Part shown: positions 16,817 to 27,388 of the stretch, one piece after another
How positions within the stretch are numbered: position 1 is the first letter of the stretch
How the letters are laid out: each line of letters opens with the position of its first letter
NCBI GenBank assembly: GCA_015055615.1
Contig: SVHT01000002.1
Location: 246,783 to 310,782, forward strand
Source: Clostridiales bacterium
GTDB taxonomy: Bacteria > Bacillota > Clostridia > Christensenellales > Borkfalkiaceae
DNA length: 64,000 nt
Direction: 5' to 3'
Notes under the pieces: model-generated
Database searches by the model: none
Told to the model about the DNA's origin: nothing
Seen by the model: only the letters and a program-made list of their open reading frames with translations
Program-made: the position numbers and the translations under genes

Positions 16817-17620
16817 TTATTTGTTTTTAATGACCAATTTCTCGACGAGGGCGACAATCGCGTACATGGCTGCGGCAAGGGCGCACAAAATCACGACGGC
16901 GCTCATGACGAGGTCGAGTTTGAATACTTGCCCGCCGTACACGATCAGGTATCCAATGCCCGCCTTGGAAACGATGTATTCGCCCATGATAGAGCCGATC
17001 CAAGCCATACCGACGTTGATTTTCAGCATGGAAATGAAATTGGGCAGAGAGGACGGGATAACGAGCTTGGTGAGGATTTGCAACTTGTTTGCGCCCATGG
17101 ATTGGAGCAACAGCAGTTTGTTTTTATCCGTCGCCATAAAGCCGTTTAGCATATTCAAAATCGCGACGATTAAGCCGATTAAAATCGTCATAAACACAAT
17201 CGATTCGTGCCCCGTGCCAAACCAAATAATAATAAGGGGACCAAGGGCAATTTTCGGAAGCGCGTTTAAAACGACGAAGTAGGGCTCGCTGATGCGCCGA
17301 GCGATATCGCTCCACCAAAGTACGAGGGCAATCGAATAGCCTAAGACGACGGCAATGGCAAAGCCTGCCAACGTTTCCCAAAGCGTGGTGCCGACGTGGT
17401 GGAAAAGCGAGCCGTTTTTATATAAGCCCACAATCGTTTTATAAATGCGGGAGGGGGAGCTGGTAATGAAGGGATTTATCCACTCGTTTTTGGCGGACAG
17501 TTCCCAAACGAACAGCAAGAGAAATAAAATGGCGAGCCTTGCTACGTTGACGCCGACGCTCTTTGCGCGCGTACGGCGGAGATAGTGAAGATGCTCTTTG
17601 GATACGGGTTGGTTTTTCAT
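16817..17620 (-). CDS. NitT/TauT-type ABC transporter permease
   Basis: A 267-residue inner-membrane permease of the SsuC/TauC/ThiX class with about six transmembrane segments; it contains NAALPKIALGPLIIIWFGTG-like family residues (seen as LNALPKIALGPLIIIWFG). The docking segment is LQSMGANKLQILTKLVIPSSLPNF. ATG 17620 was preferred over the upstream 17653 codon because it overlaps the ATPase stop (ATGA) and has AAGGAG 8 nt upstream. It is the last gene of a three-gene minus-strand importer operon. Substrates in this class include sulfonates, nitrate and thiamine precursors; this one is unassigned. Confidence 0.88.
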   Translation of the reverse strand: MKNQPVSKEHLHYLRRTRAKSVGVNVARLAILFLLLFVWELSAKNEWINPFITSSPSRIYKTIVGLYKNGSLFHHVGTTLWETLAGFAIAVVLGYSIALVLWWSDIARRISEPYFVVLNALPKIALGPLIIIWFGTGHESIVFMTILIGLIVAILNMLNGFMATDKNKLLLLQSMGANKLQILTKLVIPSSLPNFISMLKINVGMAWIGSIMGEYIVSKAGIGYLIVYGGQVFKLDLVMSAVVILCALAAAMYAIVALVEKLVIKNK

Positions 17621-18351
17621 TGGTTTAACTCCTTCCAAAGCAGCTCGAACCAACGGGAAAATTCTTTGTTTTCACGCCGTTTCAGCGGCTCTGTTTCGGG
17701 GAAATCTAAGACGTGTTTGGATATGATTTTGGCGGGGCGTTGGGAAAGGACGAAAATGGTGTCCGCCACCGAAATGGCCTCGCTGATATCGTGTGTGATT
17801 AAAAGCGCCGTCTTTTTTTCGCTCCGTATAATTTTATATACGTCGTCGCAAACGGACAATCGGGTTTGATAATCGAGCGCGGAAAAGGGCTCGTCGAGCA
17901 GTAGAACGTCTGGGTTGACCGCAAGCGTGCGTATGAGCGCGGCACGCTGTCGCATGCCCCCCGAAAGGGCGGACGGATAGTTTTTCAAAAACTGTTTTAA
18001 GCCGTACTTTTCGGCGAGGGCAAGGGCGTGTTTTCGGTTTTCTTGCGTGTTTGCGCGTTTGATTTCCAAGGGCAGAAAAATGTTCTTTTCAATCGTCCGC
18101 CAAGGGAAGAGTTCGTCCTTTTGCAACATATATCCAAAGGAATACCCGTCGGAAATGACTTTGCCGTAGGTGGGCGTCAATAAGCCTGCCGCCAAGGACA
18201 AAAGAGTGGTTTTTCCGCAACCCGACGGGCCGATAATCGCGACGAACTCTCCTTCGGTGACCGAAAAGTTCACGTTTTCCAACGCGACCGTTTCGCCCTG
18301 TTTGCTGTGATAGTGCATCGAAACGTTATCAAAACGTAAAACTTCTTTCAT
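17617..18351 (-). CDS. NitT/TauT-type ABC transporter ATP-binding protein
   Basis: A 244-residue ABC ATPase. Walker A is GPSGCGKTT (about residue 41), the Q-loop region is GYMLQKDELFPW, the signature is LSGGMRQR, Walker B is VLLLDEPFSALD, and the switch histidine is in LLITHDISEA. It belongs to the SsuB/TauB group. The gene lies between the binding protein and permease genes and energises that importer. It starts at ATG 18351, 24 nt after the binding-protein stop. Confidence 0.93.
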   Translation of the reverse strand: MKEVLRFDNVSMHYHSKQGETVALENVNFSVTEGEFVAIIGPSGCGKTTLLSLAAGLLTPTYGKVISDGYSFGYMLQKDELFPWRTIEKNIFLPLEIKRANTQENRKHALALAEKYGLKQFLKNYPSALSGGMRQRAALIRTLAVNPDVLLLDEPFSALDYQTRLSVCDDVYKIIRSEKKTALLITHDISEAISVADTIFVLSQRPAKIISKHVLDFPETEPLKRRENKEFSRWFELLWKELNQ

Positions 18352-18375
18352 TTGCGTATTTCCTTTGGTGAAAAT

Positions 18376-19389
18376 TTATTTTGCGTACACTTCGTTATAC
18401 ACCTTTTTAGCGTACGTGTTGACGACCAACTCGTCGAGGGTTGCTCGGCGGGTCAATTCGCCTGCGTTTTCAATAATGTCCTGCAAACGGTTAAAACTAT
18501 CTTCCGTCATGGAAAGCTCCGTGCGCCAAGCGTCAATGTTTTTGTATCGCTCCACAGAGGCTGCGAGGGATTGTTCGGATACGCCTTCAAAATATTTGGT
18601 TAAATAGGGGGCAACGGTTTCCGAGGGGGTTTCGTTGATGTATTTAACTGCTTTCGTAACAGCACGAAGGAAACCTTCTACTTGCGGTTGGTGGCTGACA
18701 ATCCACGAGTTTTTCGCCATAAAGCAGGTGTAGGGGACTTCACCCGAGGCTTCGCCGACCGAGGCGACGACGTAGCCCTTGCCTGCCGCTTCATATTCGT
18801 AGGCGACGGGGTCGAACATGGTGCAATAATTGGCGGTGCCCGCCTCGAAAGCGCTTGTCATAAGGTTAAACGCCACGTCGTAGTTTAACCGCAGGTCGAT
18901 ACCGTCCGTCATACCGTTTTGGTTTAATACGTATTCAAAGGTCATGGCGGGAACGCCACCTTTGCGCCCTGCAAGAATTTCCTTGCCCTTTAAGTCCGTC
19001 CATTGGAAATCGGGTTCGGGTACGCGCGAAACTAAGAAAGAGCCGTCGCGTTTGGTAAGCTGCCCAAAGACTTTGGGGGTATCGGTCGAACCGCCGACAA
19101 GTACGTATAATGCCGCTTCGGGGCCGCAGAAACCGATATCGGAATCCCCCGAAAGGACAGAAGCCATTACGGCGTCCGCGCCACCGCCGTTGGTAAGTTC
19201 AATAAGTATGCCTTCTTGCTGGAAATAACCCAAGGATTCTGCGAGGTACATCGGCGCGTAAAAGACGGAATGGGTGACTTCGCAAATTTGTAAAACGTTT
19301 GGATTTTTGTCCTTTTTACAGGACGGAAAGGCGAGAAGAGAGGTGCAAGCGGCTAAAACCGCGCAAATCGTTTTGATGATTTTGTTCAT
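18376..19389 (-). CDS. NMT1/THI5-like ABC transporter substrate-binding lipoprotein
   Basis: A 337-residue binding protein with signal peptide and lipobox LAFPSC. The mature region ICEVTHSVFYAPMYLAESLGYFQQEGI and LTNGGGADAVMASVLSGDSDIGFCGPEAA are typical of the NMT1/SsuA-like family that binds small nitrogen- or sulfur-containing molecules, including pyrimidine thiamine precursors. ATG 19389 is preferred over 19407 because GGAG lies about 10 nt upstream and would overlap the earlier start. No TPP riboswitch-like leader is visible in the short 5' region, so a thiamine link is not supported by regulation. Confidence 0.85.
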   Translation of the reverse strand: MNKIIKTICAVLAACTSLLAFPSCKKDKNPNVLQICEVTHSVFYAPMYLAESLGYFQQEGILIELTNGGGADAVMASVLSGDSDIGFCGPEAALYVLVGGSTDTPKVFGQLTKRDGSFLVSRVPEPDFQWTDLKGKEILAGRKGGVPAMTFEYVLNQNGMTDGIDLRLNYDVAFNLMTSAFEAGTANYCTMFDPVAYEYEAAGKGYVVASVGEASGEVPYTCFMAKNSWIVSHQPQVEGFLRAVTKAVKYINETPSETVAPYLTKYFEGVSEQSLAASVERYKNIDAWRTELSMTEDSFNRLQDIIENAGELTRRATLDELVVNTYAKKVYNEVYAK

Positions 19390-19414
19390 GATTGAGATTC
19401 TCCGCATAAAAAAT

Positions 19415-19481
19415 TTTTTGGAATAATATATTATATGAACGGCAATTTCCGTTTGACAATTACAAAGGAAAGTATTATAAT
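19415..19481. promoter_or_regulatory. Overlapping divergent promoters: valS (+) and ABC importer (-)
   Basis: Plus strand: TTGACA (19453-19458), 17 nt, TATAAT (19476-19481), leading to a roughly 93-nt valS leader. Minus strand: TTGTCA near 19454-19459, 18 nt, TATAAT near 19430-19435. The two -35 boxes occupy almost the same bases, so the two polymerases cannot bind together. Confidence 0.7.
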
Positions 19482-19580
19482 GGAAAAGCTACTCTAAAAT
19501 AGCGATATGTCGCCCTTTTGATAAATGGGGCGAAAAAGAGTTCGAAAAAATAAGAAAAACCAAAGCGGGGTTTTTACCAT

Positions 19581-22202
19581 ATGGATATGCAAAAGACGTA
19601 CAATCCAAAAGAGTTTGAGGACAGAATTTATGCCGATTGGGAGCAGTCGGGTTATTTCCGCGCGGAAATAGACGCGGAAAAGGTTCCGTTTACGATTATG
19701 ATGCCTCCTCCCAATATTACGGGACAGTTGCACATGGGGCACGCCATGGACGCTACTATGCAGGACACCTTGATTCGTTTTAAGAGAATGCAGGGGTATT
19801 CCGCGTTGTGGTTGCCCGGTTGCGACCATGCGTCTATTGCTACGGAAGTTAAAATCGTAGAAAAAATGAAAGCGGAAGGCTTGACGAAAGCGGACGTAGG
19901 CAGGGACGGTTTCCTTGTTCGCGCTTGGGATTGGAAGGAACAGTACGGCAACCGTATTATGACCCAACAACGCAAAATGGGTACGTCGTGCGATTGGTCC
20001 CGTCAAGCGTTTACGATGGACGAAAAATGCTCTCGCGCCGTTCGCGAAGTGTTCGTAAATCTTTATAAAAAAGGCTTGATTTATCAGGGGGACAGAATTA
20101 TCAACTGGTGTCCTTGTTGTAAGACGGCGCTCTCCGACGCGGAAGTAGAATACGCGGAAGAAGGGGGGCATTTCTGGCATTTGCGCTATCCCGCAACGGA
20201 TGGTAGCGCGGACGTTGTCGTGGCGACGACTCGTCCCGAAACGATGCTCGGCGATACGGCGGTGGCGGTACACCCCGACGACGAACGCTATAAGGCGCTC
20301 GTTGGTAAAACGTTGAAATTGCCTTTGACGGATAGAGAAATTCCCGTAGTTGCGGACGAATACGTAGACCCGACCTTTGGGACGGGTTGCGTAAAGATTA
20401 CGCCCGCGCACGATCCCAACGACTTTGAGGTGGGCAAGCGTCACGAGTTGCCCGTAATCCGCGTGATGAACGACGACGGCACGATGAACGAGCTGGCGGG
20501 CGTTTATAACGGCTTGGATAGATACGTAGCGAGAAAGAAAATCGTTGCGGATTTAGAGGCGAGCGGTAACCTCGTAAAAATCGAAAATCATACGCATAAC
20601 GTAGGGCATTGCTATCGCTGTCACTCGACGGTAGAGCCTATCGTTTCTAAGCAATGGTTCGTGAAAATGGAACCCCTTGCAAAGCCTGCTATTCAGGCGG
20701 TTATGAAGAACAAGACGAAGTTCGTGCCCGAACGTTTCTCGAAGATTTATTATAATTGGATGGAAAACGTCCGCGATTGGTGTATTTCCCGTCAGCTTTG
20801 GTGGGGACACCGTATTCCCGTTTGGTATTGTAAAGATTGCGGGCACGTGATTTGCGAAAAGGAAGACCCGACGGTTTGCCCTGTTTGCGGCAGCGCGCAT
20901 TTGCGTCAAGACGAAGACGTACTCGATACGTGGTTCTCGTCCGCGCTTTGGCCTTTCTCGACGCTTGGTTATCCCGAAGAAACGGAAGATTATAAATATT
21001 TCTATCCCACGGACGTTTTGGTTACGGGTTACGATATCATATTCTTCTGGGTTTCTCGTATGATATTCTCGGGTATCGAGCATACGGGCAAAGTGCCTTT
21101 CCACGACGTGCTTATTCACGGTATCGTCCGCGATGAACAGGGCAGAAAGATGAGTAAATCGCTCGGCAACGGTATCGATCCCCTCGTGGTTATCGAAAAA
21201 TACGGCGCGGACTCTTTGCGTTTGTCCTTGCTCCGTGGCGTTGCGCCCGGGAACGACACTCGCTATTCGGATACGAAAGTAGAGGCTTGCCGTAACTTTA
21301 TCAACAAGCTTTGGAACGCGGCGCGTTTCGTTTTGATGAACGTGGAAGATAAGAAAATTCCCGCGATTACCGACGTGAAATTTGCCCCTGCGGACAAGTG
21401 GATTATTTCGAAGTTGCAGAACTGTATTCGCGAAGTAACGACGAATTTGAACAAGTACGAATTGGGCGTTGCAGCGGATATCGTATGCGATTTCGTTTGG
21501 GACGATTTCTGCGATTGGTATATTGAATTGTCTAAGCCTGCGCTCTACGGTGAGGACGAAAACAGAAAGAAAGACGCCTTGTCGGTGCTTTGTTTCGTGC
21601 TTGAAAACGCATTGAAACTGTTGCATCCGTTTATTCCCTTCGTTACCGAGGAAATTTATGCAAACTTGCCTGGGGCGAAAGGCAGTATTATGATTTCCGA
21701 TTTCCCTCGATATAACTCCAAAATGGCGTACAAGAAAGAGGCGAAGGCGTTTGAAGGGGTCATGGGGATTATTAAAGCGGTTCGCGCGATGAAAAAGGAC
21801 GCGGATTGCCCTCCTTCCAAGAAAGTGGAGCTTAACGTCGTTACCGAAAGCAAGCGCCTTATCCAGCTCAACAAAGATTGTATTATGAAATTGTCGGGCG
21901 CAAGCGCGTTGCATTTTGTGGACAGCGCTGCGAACGTGGACGGCAAAACGGTTTCGTCGGTTACGGAGATTGCGCAGATTTACGTGCCCCTTGGCGAGCT
22001 TGTCGATATTGAAAAGGAAAAGGCGAGATTGACGGCGGAAATCGAACGTATTGACAGCGAAATTGCGCGTGCGGAGGGCAAGCTGAACAACGAAAGTTTC
22101 GTTTCCAAAGCGCCTGCAAAACTCGTGGACGCGGAAAAGGAAAAACTTGCGAAATACCAAGATATGAAAGCGAAGTGCGTTGCACAGCTGGAAAGCTTGT
22201 AA
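19581..22202 (+). CDS. valS: Valyl-tRNA synthetase
   Basis: An 873-residue class I synthetase charging tRNA-Val. The HIGH-type motif is in [20 protein letters not shown] (residue about 50), the KMSKS motif is [14 protein letters not shown] (about residue 525), and the editing domain lies between, with [17 protein letters not shown]. Zn-ribbon cysteines appear in [15 protein letters not shown] and CKDCGH...CPVCG. The C-terminal coiled-coil arm ([28 protein letters not shown]) identifies ValS rather than IleS or LeuS. The leader of about 93 nt holds a small hairpin (TCGCCC / GGGGCGA) but is too short for a canonical T-box. ATG 19581 or the ATG two codons later could be the start. Confidence 0.97.
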   Translation: MDMQKTYNPKEFEDRIYADWEQSGYFRAEIDAEKVPFTIMMPPPNITGQLHMGHAMDATMQDTLIRFKRMQGYSALWLPGCDHASIATEVKIVEKMKAEGLTKADVGRDGFLVRAWDWKEQYGNRIMTQQRKMGTSCDWSRQAFTMDEKCSRAVREVFVNLYKKGLIYQGDRIINWCPCCKTALSDAEVEYAEEGGHFWHLRYPATDGSADVVVATTRPETMLGDTAVAVHPDDERYKALVGKTLKLPLTDREIPVVADEYVDPTFGTGCVKITPAHDPNDFEVGKRHELPVIRVMNDDGTMNELAGVYNGLDRYVARKKIVADLEASGNLVKIENHTHNVGHCYRCHSTVEPIVSKQWFVKMEPLAKPAIQAVMKNKTKFVPERFSKIYYNWMENVRDWCISRQLWWGHRIPVWYCKDCGHVICEKEDPTVCPVCGSAHLRQDEDVLDTWFSSALWPFSTLGYPEETEDYKYFYPTDVLVTGYDIIFFWVSRMIFSGIEHTGKVPFHDVLIHGIVRDEQGRKMSKSLGNGIDPLVVIEKYGADSLRLSLLRGVAPGNDTRYSDTKVEACRNFINKLWNAARFVLMNVEDKKIPAITDVKFAPADKWIISKLQNCIREVTTNLNKYELGVAADIVCDFVWDDFCDWYIELSKPALYGEDENRKKDALSVLCFVLENALKLLHPFIPFVTEEIYANLPGAKGSIMISDFPRYNSKMAYKKEAKAFEGVMGIIKAVRAMKKDADCPPSKKVELNVVTESKRLIQLNKDCIMKLSGASALHFVDSAANVDGKTVSSVTEIAQIYVPLGELVDIEKEKARLTAEIERIDSEIARAEGKLNNESFVSKAPAKLVDAEKEKLAKYQDMKAKCVAQLESL

Positions 22203-22224
22203 AAAGTCGGGCGAAAAGTAATCT

Positions 22225-22338
22225 ATGACCAGAGACCTTAGTTATTATTTTGAAAAAGACTATGAGTCGGTGTTTAATGCGTTCTATCGTGCCGCGAACA
22301 TAATAAAAAGGTGGGTAAAACCGCCTTTTTTGTTATAA
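22225..22338 (+). pseudogene. Short ORF after valS, possibly a gene remnant
   Basis: A 37-codon frame begins ATG 22225 and reads MTRDLSYYFEKDYESVFNAF followed by YRAANIIKRWVKPPFLL. The first 24 residues look like ordinary protein sequence, but the last part is encoded by the terminator hairpin at 22305-22332. There is no ribosome site. It may be the 5' stub of a gene truncated by deletion, or chance. Low confidence. Confidence 0.3.
22305..22332 (+). terminator. Rho-independent terminator after valS
   Basis: Stem AAGGTGG / CCGCCTT (one G-T pair) with a GTAAAA loop, followed by TTTTT. Confidence 0.8.
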
Positions 22339-22396
22339 AAATTTATAATAATTGCTTAAAAACGGAAAAAGCAGGGAAAAATTGAAAAAAGTTTGC

Positions 22397-22433
22397 TCAA
22401 ACGTTTGACAAACGCTTGTCATCGTGCTAAAAT
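22397..22433 (+). promoter_or_regulatory. rpsL promoter with TCAAACGTTTGA palindrome fused to the -35 box
   Basis: TTGACA (22405-22410), 17 nt, TAAAAT (22428-22433). The 12-bp palindrome TCAAACGTTTGA at 22397-22408 shares its right arm with the -35 box. The same arrangement occurs at tuf, ftsK and rny. The rest of the 22203-22585 gap is a leader of about 145 nt with hairpins such as GAAATTGC / GCAATTTC at about 22523-22545. Confidence 0.75.
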
Positions 22434-22585
22434 AATAAAGCTGTGTCTTTGGGCGTACTATGCCCTTTTGCAGAAAACAAAAGGGAAAGAACTAAAAAAC
22501 AGCAACTAAAATTGCTTTCTTTGAAATTGCGATAAGGGCAATTTCGAGGGAAATATATTCCAAATTTTTACAAGGAGGTCAAAAT

Positions 22586-22957
22586 ATGCCTACTATTAAC
22601 CAGCTTATCAAAAAGGGCAGAGAACGTATCACGTACAAGTCTAAGAGTCCTATTCTTGACAACTGCCCCCAGAAGCGCGGCGTATGTTTGTCCGTAACCA
22701 CGACTTCTCCTAAGAAGCCTAACTCCGCTATGCGTAAGATCGCACGTGTGCGCCTTACCAACAAGCAGGAAGGTACGGTTTACATTCCCGGCGAAGGTCA
22801 CAACCTTCAGGAGCACAGCTCCGTTCTGATCAGAGGCGGCCGTGTTAAGGACTTGCCCGGTGTACGTTATCACATCATCCGTGGCGCGCTTGATACTGCC
22901 GGCGTAGCTAAACGTAAGCAGTCCCGTTCGAAATACGGCGCAAAACGCCCTAAGTAA
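22586..22957 (+). CDS. rpsL: Small ribosomal subunit protein uS12
   Basis: A 123-residue ribosomal protein of the 30S decoding centre. It begins [12 protein letters not shown] and contains [20 protein letters not shown], the segment where streptomycin-resistance substitutions occur in other bacteria; the lysines there are wild type. AAGGAGG precedes ATG 22586. First gene of the str-type cluster, followed by rpsG, fusA and tuf; the long leader may carry translational control. Codon choice is more biased than in neighbouring genes, as expected for high expression. Confidence 0.98.
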   Translation: MPTINQLIKKGRERITYKSKSPILDNCPQKRGVCLSVTTTSPKKPNSAMRKIARVRLTNKQEGTVYIPGEGHNLQEHSSVLIRGGRVKDLPGVRYHIIRGALDTAGVAKRKQSRSKYGAKRPK

Positions 22958-23234
22958 TTAACGGACAAGTTTAGCAAAAACCGAAAGCATTTGCTTTCAA
23001 GAGTTACGGCAACTCTATAAAAACCGAAAGTCGGTTGCGTTTTAAGACGAGTAAACCAAAACGCAAAAGACCTACTTGTTAATCGGAATATTGCTCGAAA
23101 AAGCCCCGAATAAAAGTAGGCAGTATGCAACGAGAGTTGCAGAAGATTCGCACCCCGACGAGGTTTCGGTGGCGCGATAGCTGTACTGAAGGGTAATGCC
23201 CTTATCAAAAAATTTTTAAAGGAGGATTCAAATT
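22958..23234 (+). other. 277-nt structured spacer between rpsL and rpsG
   Basis: No ORF. Consecutive short inverted repeats are visible: GAAAGCATTTGCTTTC (22983-22998), AGAGTT..AACTCT (23000-23016), ACCGAAAGTCGGT (about 23023-23035), CCTACTT..AAGTAGG-type arms (about 23070 and 23113), and GCAACGAGAGTTGC (23127-23140). It could be an RNA leader binding S7 or S12 for autoregulation, or an mRNA-processing region. None ends in a T-run, so these are not terminators. Confidence 0.5.
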
Positions 23235-23705
23235 ATGCCTAGAAGAGGTAATGTCCCTAAGAGAGACGTTCTGCCCGATCCTATGTATGGTAGCAAGGTT
23301 GTTACGAAATTGATCAACCAAATCATGCTCGACGGTAAAAAGGGTACGGCGCAGGCAATCGTTTACGATGCATTTAAAATTATGAGTGAAAAACTCGGTA
23401 TGGACGCGATGGATATCTTCAAGCAGGCTATGGAAAACGTAATGCCTGTCGTAGAAGTTAAAGCTCGCCGTGTAGGTGGTGCTAACTATCAAGTTCCTAT
23501 CGAAATCAGACCTGAAAGACGCCAGACGCTTGCTATCCGTTGGCTTGTTATCAACACGAGAAAGCGTAGCGAAAGAGAAATGGCATCCAGACTCGCTGCA
23601 GAACTTATGGACGCGTATAACAACGCGGGTGGCTCTGTAAAGAAGAAGGAAGACACGCATAGAATGGCAGAAGCGAACAAAGCATTTGCTCACTTCAGAT
23701 TCTAA
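23235..23705 (+). CDS. rpsG: Small ribosomal subunit protein uS7
   Basis: A 156-residue 30S head assembly protein that nucleates binding to the 3' domain of 16S r[30 protein letters not shown] and [20 protein letters not shown] are strongly conserved. AAAGGAGGA precedes ATG 23235. It is followed after 12 nt by fusA, the standard order. In E. coli, S7 is the autoregulator of this operon and binds the S12-S7 spacer; here that spacer is unusually long and hairpin-rich. Confidence 0.98.
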   Translation: MPRRGNVPKRDVLPDPMYGSKVVTKLINQIMLDGKKGTAQAIVYDAFKIMSEKLGMDAMDIFKQAMENVMPVVEVKARRVGGANYQVPIEIRPERRQTLAIRWLVINTRKRSEREMASRLAAELMDAYNNAGGSVKKKEDTHRMAEANKAFAHFRF

Positions 23706-23717
23706 GAGAGGTAAATT

Positions 23718-25799
23718 ATGGCTAGAGAATACGATTTACTCCATACCAGAAACTTTGGTATCATGGCGCATATCGACGCGGGTAAGACGACGACGACCGA
23801 GCGTATCCTGTTCTACACGGGTAAAACGCACAAAATCGGCGACACCCACGAAGGTACCGCAACGATGGACTGGATGGCGCAGGAACAGGAACGTGGTATT
23901 ACCATTACGTCCGCTGCGACGACCTGTGTTTGGAAAAATCACCGTTTCAACATCATCGATACCCCGGGCCACGTTGACTTCACGGTAGAGGTTGAACGTT
24001 CGCTCCGCGTACTCGACGGTGCGGTTGCAACGTTCTGTGCAAAAGGTGGTGTAGAACCCCAGTCTGAAACCGTATGGAGACAGGCGGACAACTATAAAGT
24101 TCCCCGTATCGCATACGTTAACAAGATGGACATCAACGGCGCTGACTACTATCGCGTTGAAAATATGATTCGCGAAAGACTTGGCGCGAACCCCGTTCCC
24201 ATCGAACTCCCCATCGGTAAGGAAGAAACGTTCAAAGGTATCGTTGACCTTATCAATATGGAAGCAGAAGTTTATTATGATGACCTTGGTAAAGATTTCC
24301 GTAAGGAACCTATTCCCGAGGACATGAAAGATATCGCGGAAGAATACCACGCAAAGCTTGTTGAAGCTGCGGCAGAAGCAGACGACGAACTCACCGAAAA
24401 ATATTTCGAAGAAGGGGATTTGTCTGCGGAAGAAATCATCAGAGGTCTTCGTATCCGTTGCTTGAACATGGAAGCGATTCCTATGCTCTGCGGTTCGTCC
24501 TATAAAAACAAGGGCGTTCAGTTCCTTCTTGACGCGGTTATCAATTTCCTTCCCAGCCCTCTTGACGTTGCAAACGTTAAGGGTGTAAACCCCGACACGG
24601 ACGAAGAAGAAATCAGAAGAACTGCTGATGACGAAGCTTTCTCCGGTCTTGCGTTCAAGATTGCAACCGACCCGTTCGTAGGCTCGCTTGCGTACTTCCG
24701 CGCATATTCGGGTGTTCTTTCCGCTGGTTCGTACGTTTATAACTCGACGAAGGAAAAGAAAGAACGTGTAGGCCGTTTGGTGCAAATGCACGCTAACGAA
24801 AGAAAGGATATCCCCGAAATTTGCTCGGGCGACATCTGCGCAATCGTTGGTTTGAAATACACGACGACGGGCGATACGCTCTGCGACGAAAAACATCCCA
24901 TCATCCTTGAAAAGATGGTATTCCCTGAACCCGTTATTCAGCTTTCCCTTGAACCCAAGACGAAAGCAGGTCAGGAAAAGATGACGATGGCGCTCATCAA
25001 ACTTGCAGAAGAAGACCCTACGTTCAAGACGTATACCGATCAAGAAACGGGTCAGACGATTATCGCAGGTATGGGTGAGTTGCACCTTGACATCATCGTT
25101 GACCGTTTGCTCCGCGAATTCAAAGTAGAAGCAAACGTAGGCGCTCCTCAGGTTGCATACAGAGAAACCTTCCGCCGCGAAGTGGAATGCGAAGGTATGT
25201 ACAAGCGTCAGTCTGGTGGTAAAGGTCAGTACGGTCATTGTAAACTTCGTCTTATTCCCCAAGAACCCGGTCAGGGCTACGCATTTGAAGACGCTACGGT
25301 TGGCGGTTCTATTCCCAAAGAATATATCCCCGCAATCGACAAGGGTATTCAGGAAGCGGCGAAGAACGGTTTCCTTGCAGGCTATGAAATCGTAGACTTT
25401 AAGGTTGTCGTATACGACGGTTCGTATCACGAAGTCGACTCGTCCGAAATGGCGTTCAAGATCGCAGGTTCGATGGGCTTTAAGAACGGTATGGAAAAGG
25501 CAAACCCTGTTTTGCTTGAACCTATCATGAAAGTTCAGATTATCACCCCCGAAGATTACTTCGGCGACCTTATGGGTAACGTATCCGGTCGTCGCGGTAC
25601 GATTCTTGGCACGGACGATAGAAACGGCGCGAAGATCATCGACGCAGAGATTCCTCTGTCCGAAATGTTCGGTTACGCAACGGAACTTCGTTCCAGAACG
25701 CAGGGCCGTGGTCAGTTCACGATGCAGTTCGACCACTACAACGAAGTACCTTCCAGCATTTCGAAGGAAATCGTTGAAAAGCGCGGTAAGAAAGCGTAA
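23718..25799 (+). CDS. fusA: Elongation factor G
   Basis: A 693-residue translocation GTPase. G1 is [14 protein letters not shown]2/switch I includes the [11 protein letters not shown] region, G3 is DTPGHVDF, and G4 is NKMD. Domain IV and V sequences ([37 protein letters not shown]) are complete. The length is canonical, and presence in the ribosomal protein cluster indicates the housekeeping EF-G rather than a resistance paralogue. GAGAGG precedes ATG 23718. Confidence 0.98.
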   Translation: MAREYDLLHTRNFGIMAHIDAGKTTTTERILFYTGKTHKIGDTHEGTATMDWMAQEQERGITITSAATTCVWKNHRFNIIDTPGHVDFTVEVERSLRVLDGAVATFCAKGGVEPQSETVWRQADNYKVPRIAYVNKMDINGADYYRVENMIRERLGANPVPIELPIGKEETFKGIVDLINMEAEVYYDDLGKDFRKEPIPEDMKDIAEEYHAKLVEAAAEADDELTEKYFEEGDLSAEEIIRGLRIRCLNMEAIPMLCGSSYKNKGVQFLLDAVINFLPSPLDVANVKGVNPDTDEEEIRRTADDEAFSGLAFKIATDPFVGSLAYFRAYSGVLSAGSYVYNSTKEKKERVGRLVQMHANERKDIPEICSGDICAIVGLKYTTTGDTLCDEKHPIILEKMVFPEPVIQLSLEPKTKAGQEKMTMALIKLAEEDPTFKTYTDQETGQTIIAGMGELHLDIIVDRLLREFKVEANVGAPQVAYRETFRREVECEGMYKRQSGGKGQYGHCKLRLIPQEPGQGYAFEDATVGGSIPKEYIPAIDKGIQEAAKNGFLAGYEIVDFKVVVYDGSYHEVDSSEMAFKIAGSMGFKNGMEKANPVLLEPIMKVQIITPEDYFGDLMGNVSGRRGTILGTDDRNGAKIIDAEIPLSEMFGYATELRSRTQGRGQFTMQFDHYNEVPSSISKEIVEKRGKKA

Positions 25800-25805
25800 A
25801 AACCT

Positions 25806-25833
25806 ATTCTCCCCGCAAAAAGGCGGGGAGAAT
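25806..25833. terminator. Strong hairpin after fusA without a downstream T-run
   Basis: An 11-bp perfect stem ATTCTCCCCGC / GCGGGGAGAAT with a six-base loop. It is followed on the plus strand by ACAAAAATT rather than Ts, so it may act as an mRNA 3'-end stabiliser or a weak terminator between fusA and the separately promoted tuf. Confidence 0.55.
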
Positions 25834-25868
25834 ACAAAAATTATCAAAGAATTTTGGGAAAAGTCCTT

Positions 25869-25905
25869 TCAAACATTTGATAATTTGTGAAATTTAGGAT
25901 ATAAT
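25869..25905 (+). promoter_or_regulatory. tuf promoter with TCAAACATTTGA motif fused to the -35 box
   Basis: TTGATA (25877-25882), 17 nt, TATAAT (25900-25905). TCAAACATTTGA at 25869-25880 overlaps the -35 exactly as at rpsL. A leader of about 128 nt precedes tuf. Confidence 0.75.
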
Positions 25906-26039
25906 AGATTTGTCCGAGTTTGATAAATCGGTTATATCAAAATCATTTGAAAAAATGATAGGTAGCTGCGTCTAAGTTTTAGACAAGTTATCATTTTAAA
26001 AAATAAAAAAATATTATAGAAAAATCGGAGGATTTTAAA

Positions 26040-27260
26040 ATGGCAAAAGCTAAATTTGACAGAAGTAAACCCCACGTTAACATTGGTACGATTGGCCACG
26101 TTGACCACGGTAAAACGACTTTGACCGCAGCTATCACGATGGTAATGGCAGCTCGCGGCGGCGCAGAAAAGATGAGATACGACCAGATCGATAAGGCTCC
26201 CGAAGAAAGAGCACGTGGTATCACAATCAACACCGCTCACGTTGAATATCAGACGGATGCCCGTCACTATGCACACGTTGACTGCCCGGGCCACGCTGAC
26301 TACGTTAAAAACATGATCACGGGTGCTGCTCAGATGGACGGTGCTATCCTTGTTTGTGCAGCGACCGACGGTCCTATGCCCCAGACGCGTGAACACATCT
26401 TGCTTGCTCGTCAGGTAGGCGTTCCTTATATCGTAGTATTCATGAACAAGACCGACCTTGTTGATGACGAAGAATTGCTTGAACTCGTAGAAATGGATAT
26501 CAGAGATTTGTTGTCCTCCTACGATTTCCCTGGCGACGATATTCCCGTTATCCGTGGTTCCGCTTTGAAGGCATTGGAAGTAGCTTCTTCCGATAAGCCC
26601 GCTGATGAAATCATGGCAGATCCCGCAGTTGCTCCTGTATTGGAACTTATGGCTGCAGTTGATTCCTATATTCCTACCCCTGCACGTGAAGATTCCAAAC
26701 CCTTCCTTCTTCCCGTAGAAGACGTATTCACGATTTCTGGTCGTGGTACCGTTGCTACCGGTCGTATCGAACGTGGTGTTGCTCACGTTGGTGAACCCGC
26801 AGAAATCGTTGGTTTGATCGACAAACCCATGACGACGACGATTACCGGTCTTGAAATGTTCCACAAGTTGCTTGATGAAGCTCAGGCAGGCGACAACGTA
26901 GGTGCGTTGCTTCGTGGTATCAACAGAACGGATATCCAGAAAGGTCAGGTTATCGCTAAACCCGGTTCCGTTGCTACTGGTACGGAATTCCAGGCTCAGG
27001 TTTACGTTCTTAAGAAAGAAGAAGGTGGCCGTCATACCGCATTCTTCAACAACTATCGTCCTCAGTTCTTCGTACGTACGACGGACGTTACGGGTAAGAT
27101 TGAACTTCCCGAAGGCGTTGAAATGGTTATGCCTGGCGACAACATCGAAATGAAAGTTGTTCTTATTAAGCCCGTAGCGCTCGAAGAAGGTCTTCGTTTC
27201 GCTATCCGTGAAGGCGGCAGAACGGTTGGTTCCGGTGTTATCACGAAAATCCTTAAATAA
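26040..27260 (+). CDS. tuf: Elongation factor Tu
   Basis: A 406-residue GTPase that delivers aminoacyl-tRNA to the ribosome. G1 is [11 protein letters not shown]3 is [22 protein letters not shown], and the end is [18 protein letters not shown]. The G4 motif reads NKTD where most EF-Tu have NKCD, a tolerated variation. It has its own promoter, 240 nt after fusA. The gene is slightly longer than the typical 394-400 residues. AATCGGAGG precedes ATG 26040. Confidence 0.98.
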   Translation: MAKAKFDRSKPHVNIGTIGHVDHGKTTLTAAITMVMAARGGAEKMRYDQIDKAPEERARGITINTAHVEYQTDARHYAHVDCPGHADYVKNMITGAAQMDGAILVCAATDGPMPQTREHILLARQVGVPYIVVFMNKTDLVDDEELLELVEMDIRDLLSSYDFPGDDIPVIRGSALKALEVASSDKPADEIMADPAVAPVLELMAAVDSYIPTPAREDSKPFLLPVEDVFTISGRGTVATGRIERGVAHVGEPAEIVGLIDKPMTTTITGLEMFHKLLDEAQAGDNVGALLRGINRTDIQKGQVIAKPGSVATGTEFQAQVYVLKKEEGGRHTAFFNNYRPQFFVRTTDVTGKIELPEGVEMVMPGDNIEMKVVLIKPVALEEGLRFAIREGGRTVGSGVITKILK

Positions 27261-27280
27261 TTAAGGTAAATTAAAAAATA

Positions 27281-27312
27281 GCGGCTCATCCTTACGGATG
27301 GGCCGTTTTTTT
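27281..27312 (+). terminator. Rho-independent terminator of tuf
   Basis: An 11-bp stem GCGGCTCATCC / GGATGGGCCGT with a TTAC loop, followed by seven T. Confidence 0.9.
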
Positions 27313-27323
27313 GCGTATTTGCG

Positions 27324-27352
27324 TTGCAATTTGGGTATGAATATGTTATAAT
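27324..27352 (+). promoter_or_regulatory. Promoter of the CPBP protease gene
   Basis: TTGCAA (27324-27329), 17 nt, TATAAT (27347-27352); transcript start near 27359, about 30 nt before GTG 27389. Confidence 0.65.
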
Positions 27353-27388
27353 AAGAACAGAAAATAAAGGCAAAAACGGGGTAAAATC

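Noticed and set aside
19390..19430. TPP riboswitch before the NMT1/THI5-like importer
   Set aside because: The leader is too short and none of the conserved TPP aptamer segments are present, so a thiamine assignment was not made.
19488..19580. T-box riboswitch upstream of valS
   Set aside because: The leader is only about 93 nt, and I could not find the conserved T-box bulge sequence or a terminator/antiterminator pair.
23736..25847. Very long minus-strand open frame opposite fusA (703 codons), and similar frames opposite valS and rny
   Set aside because: These mirror strong codon bias on the coding strand; they lack ribosome sites and recognisable motifs.
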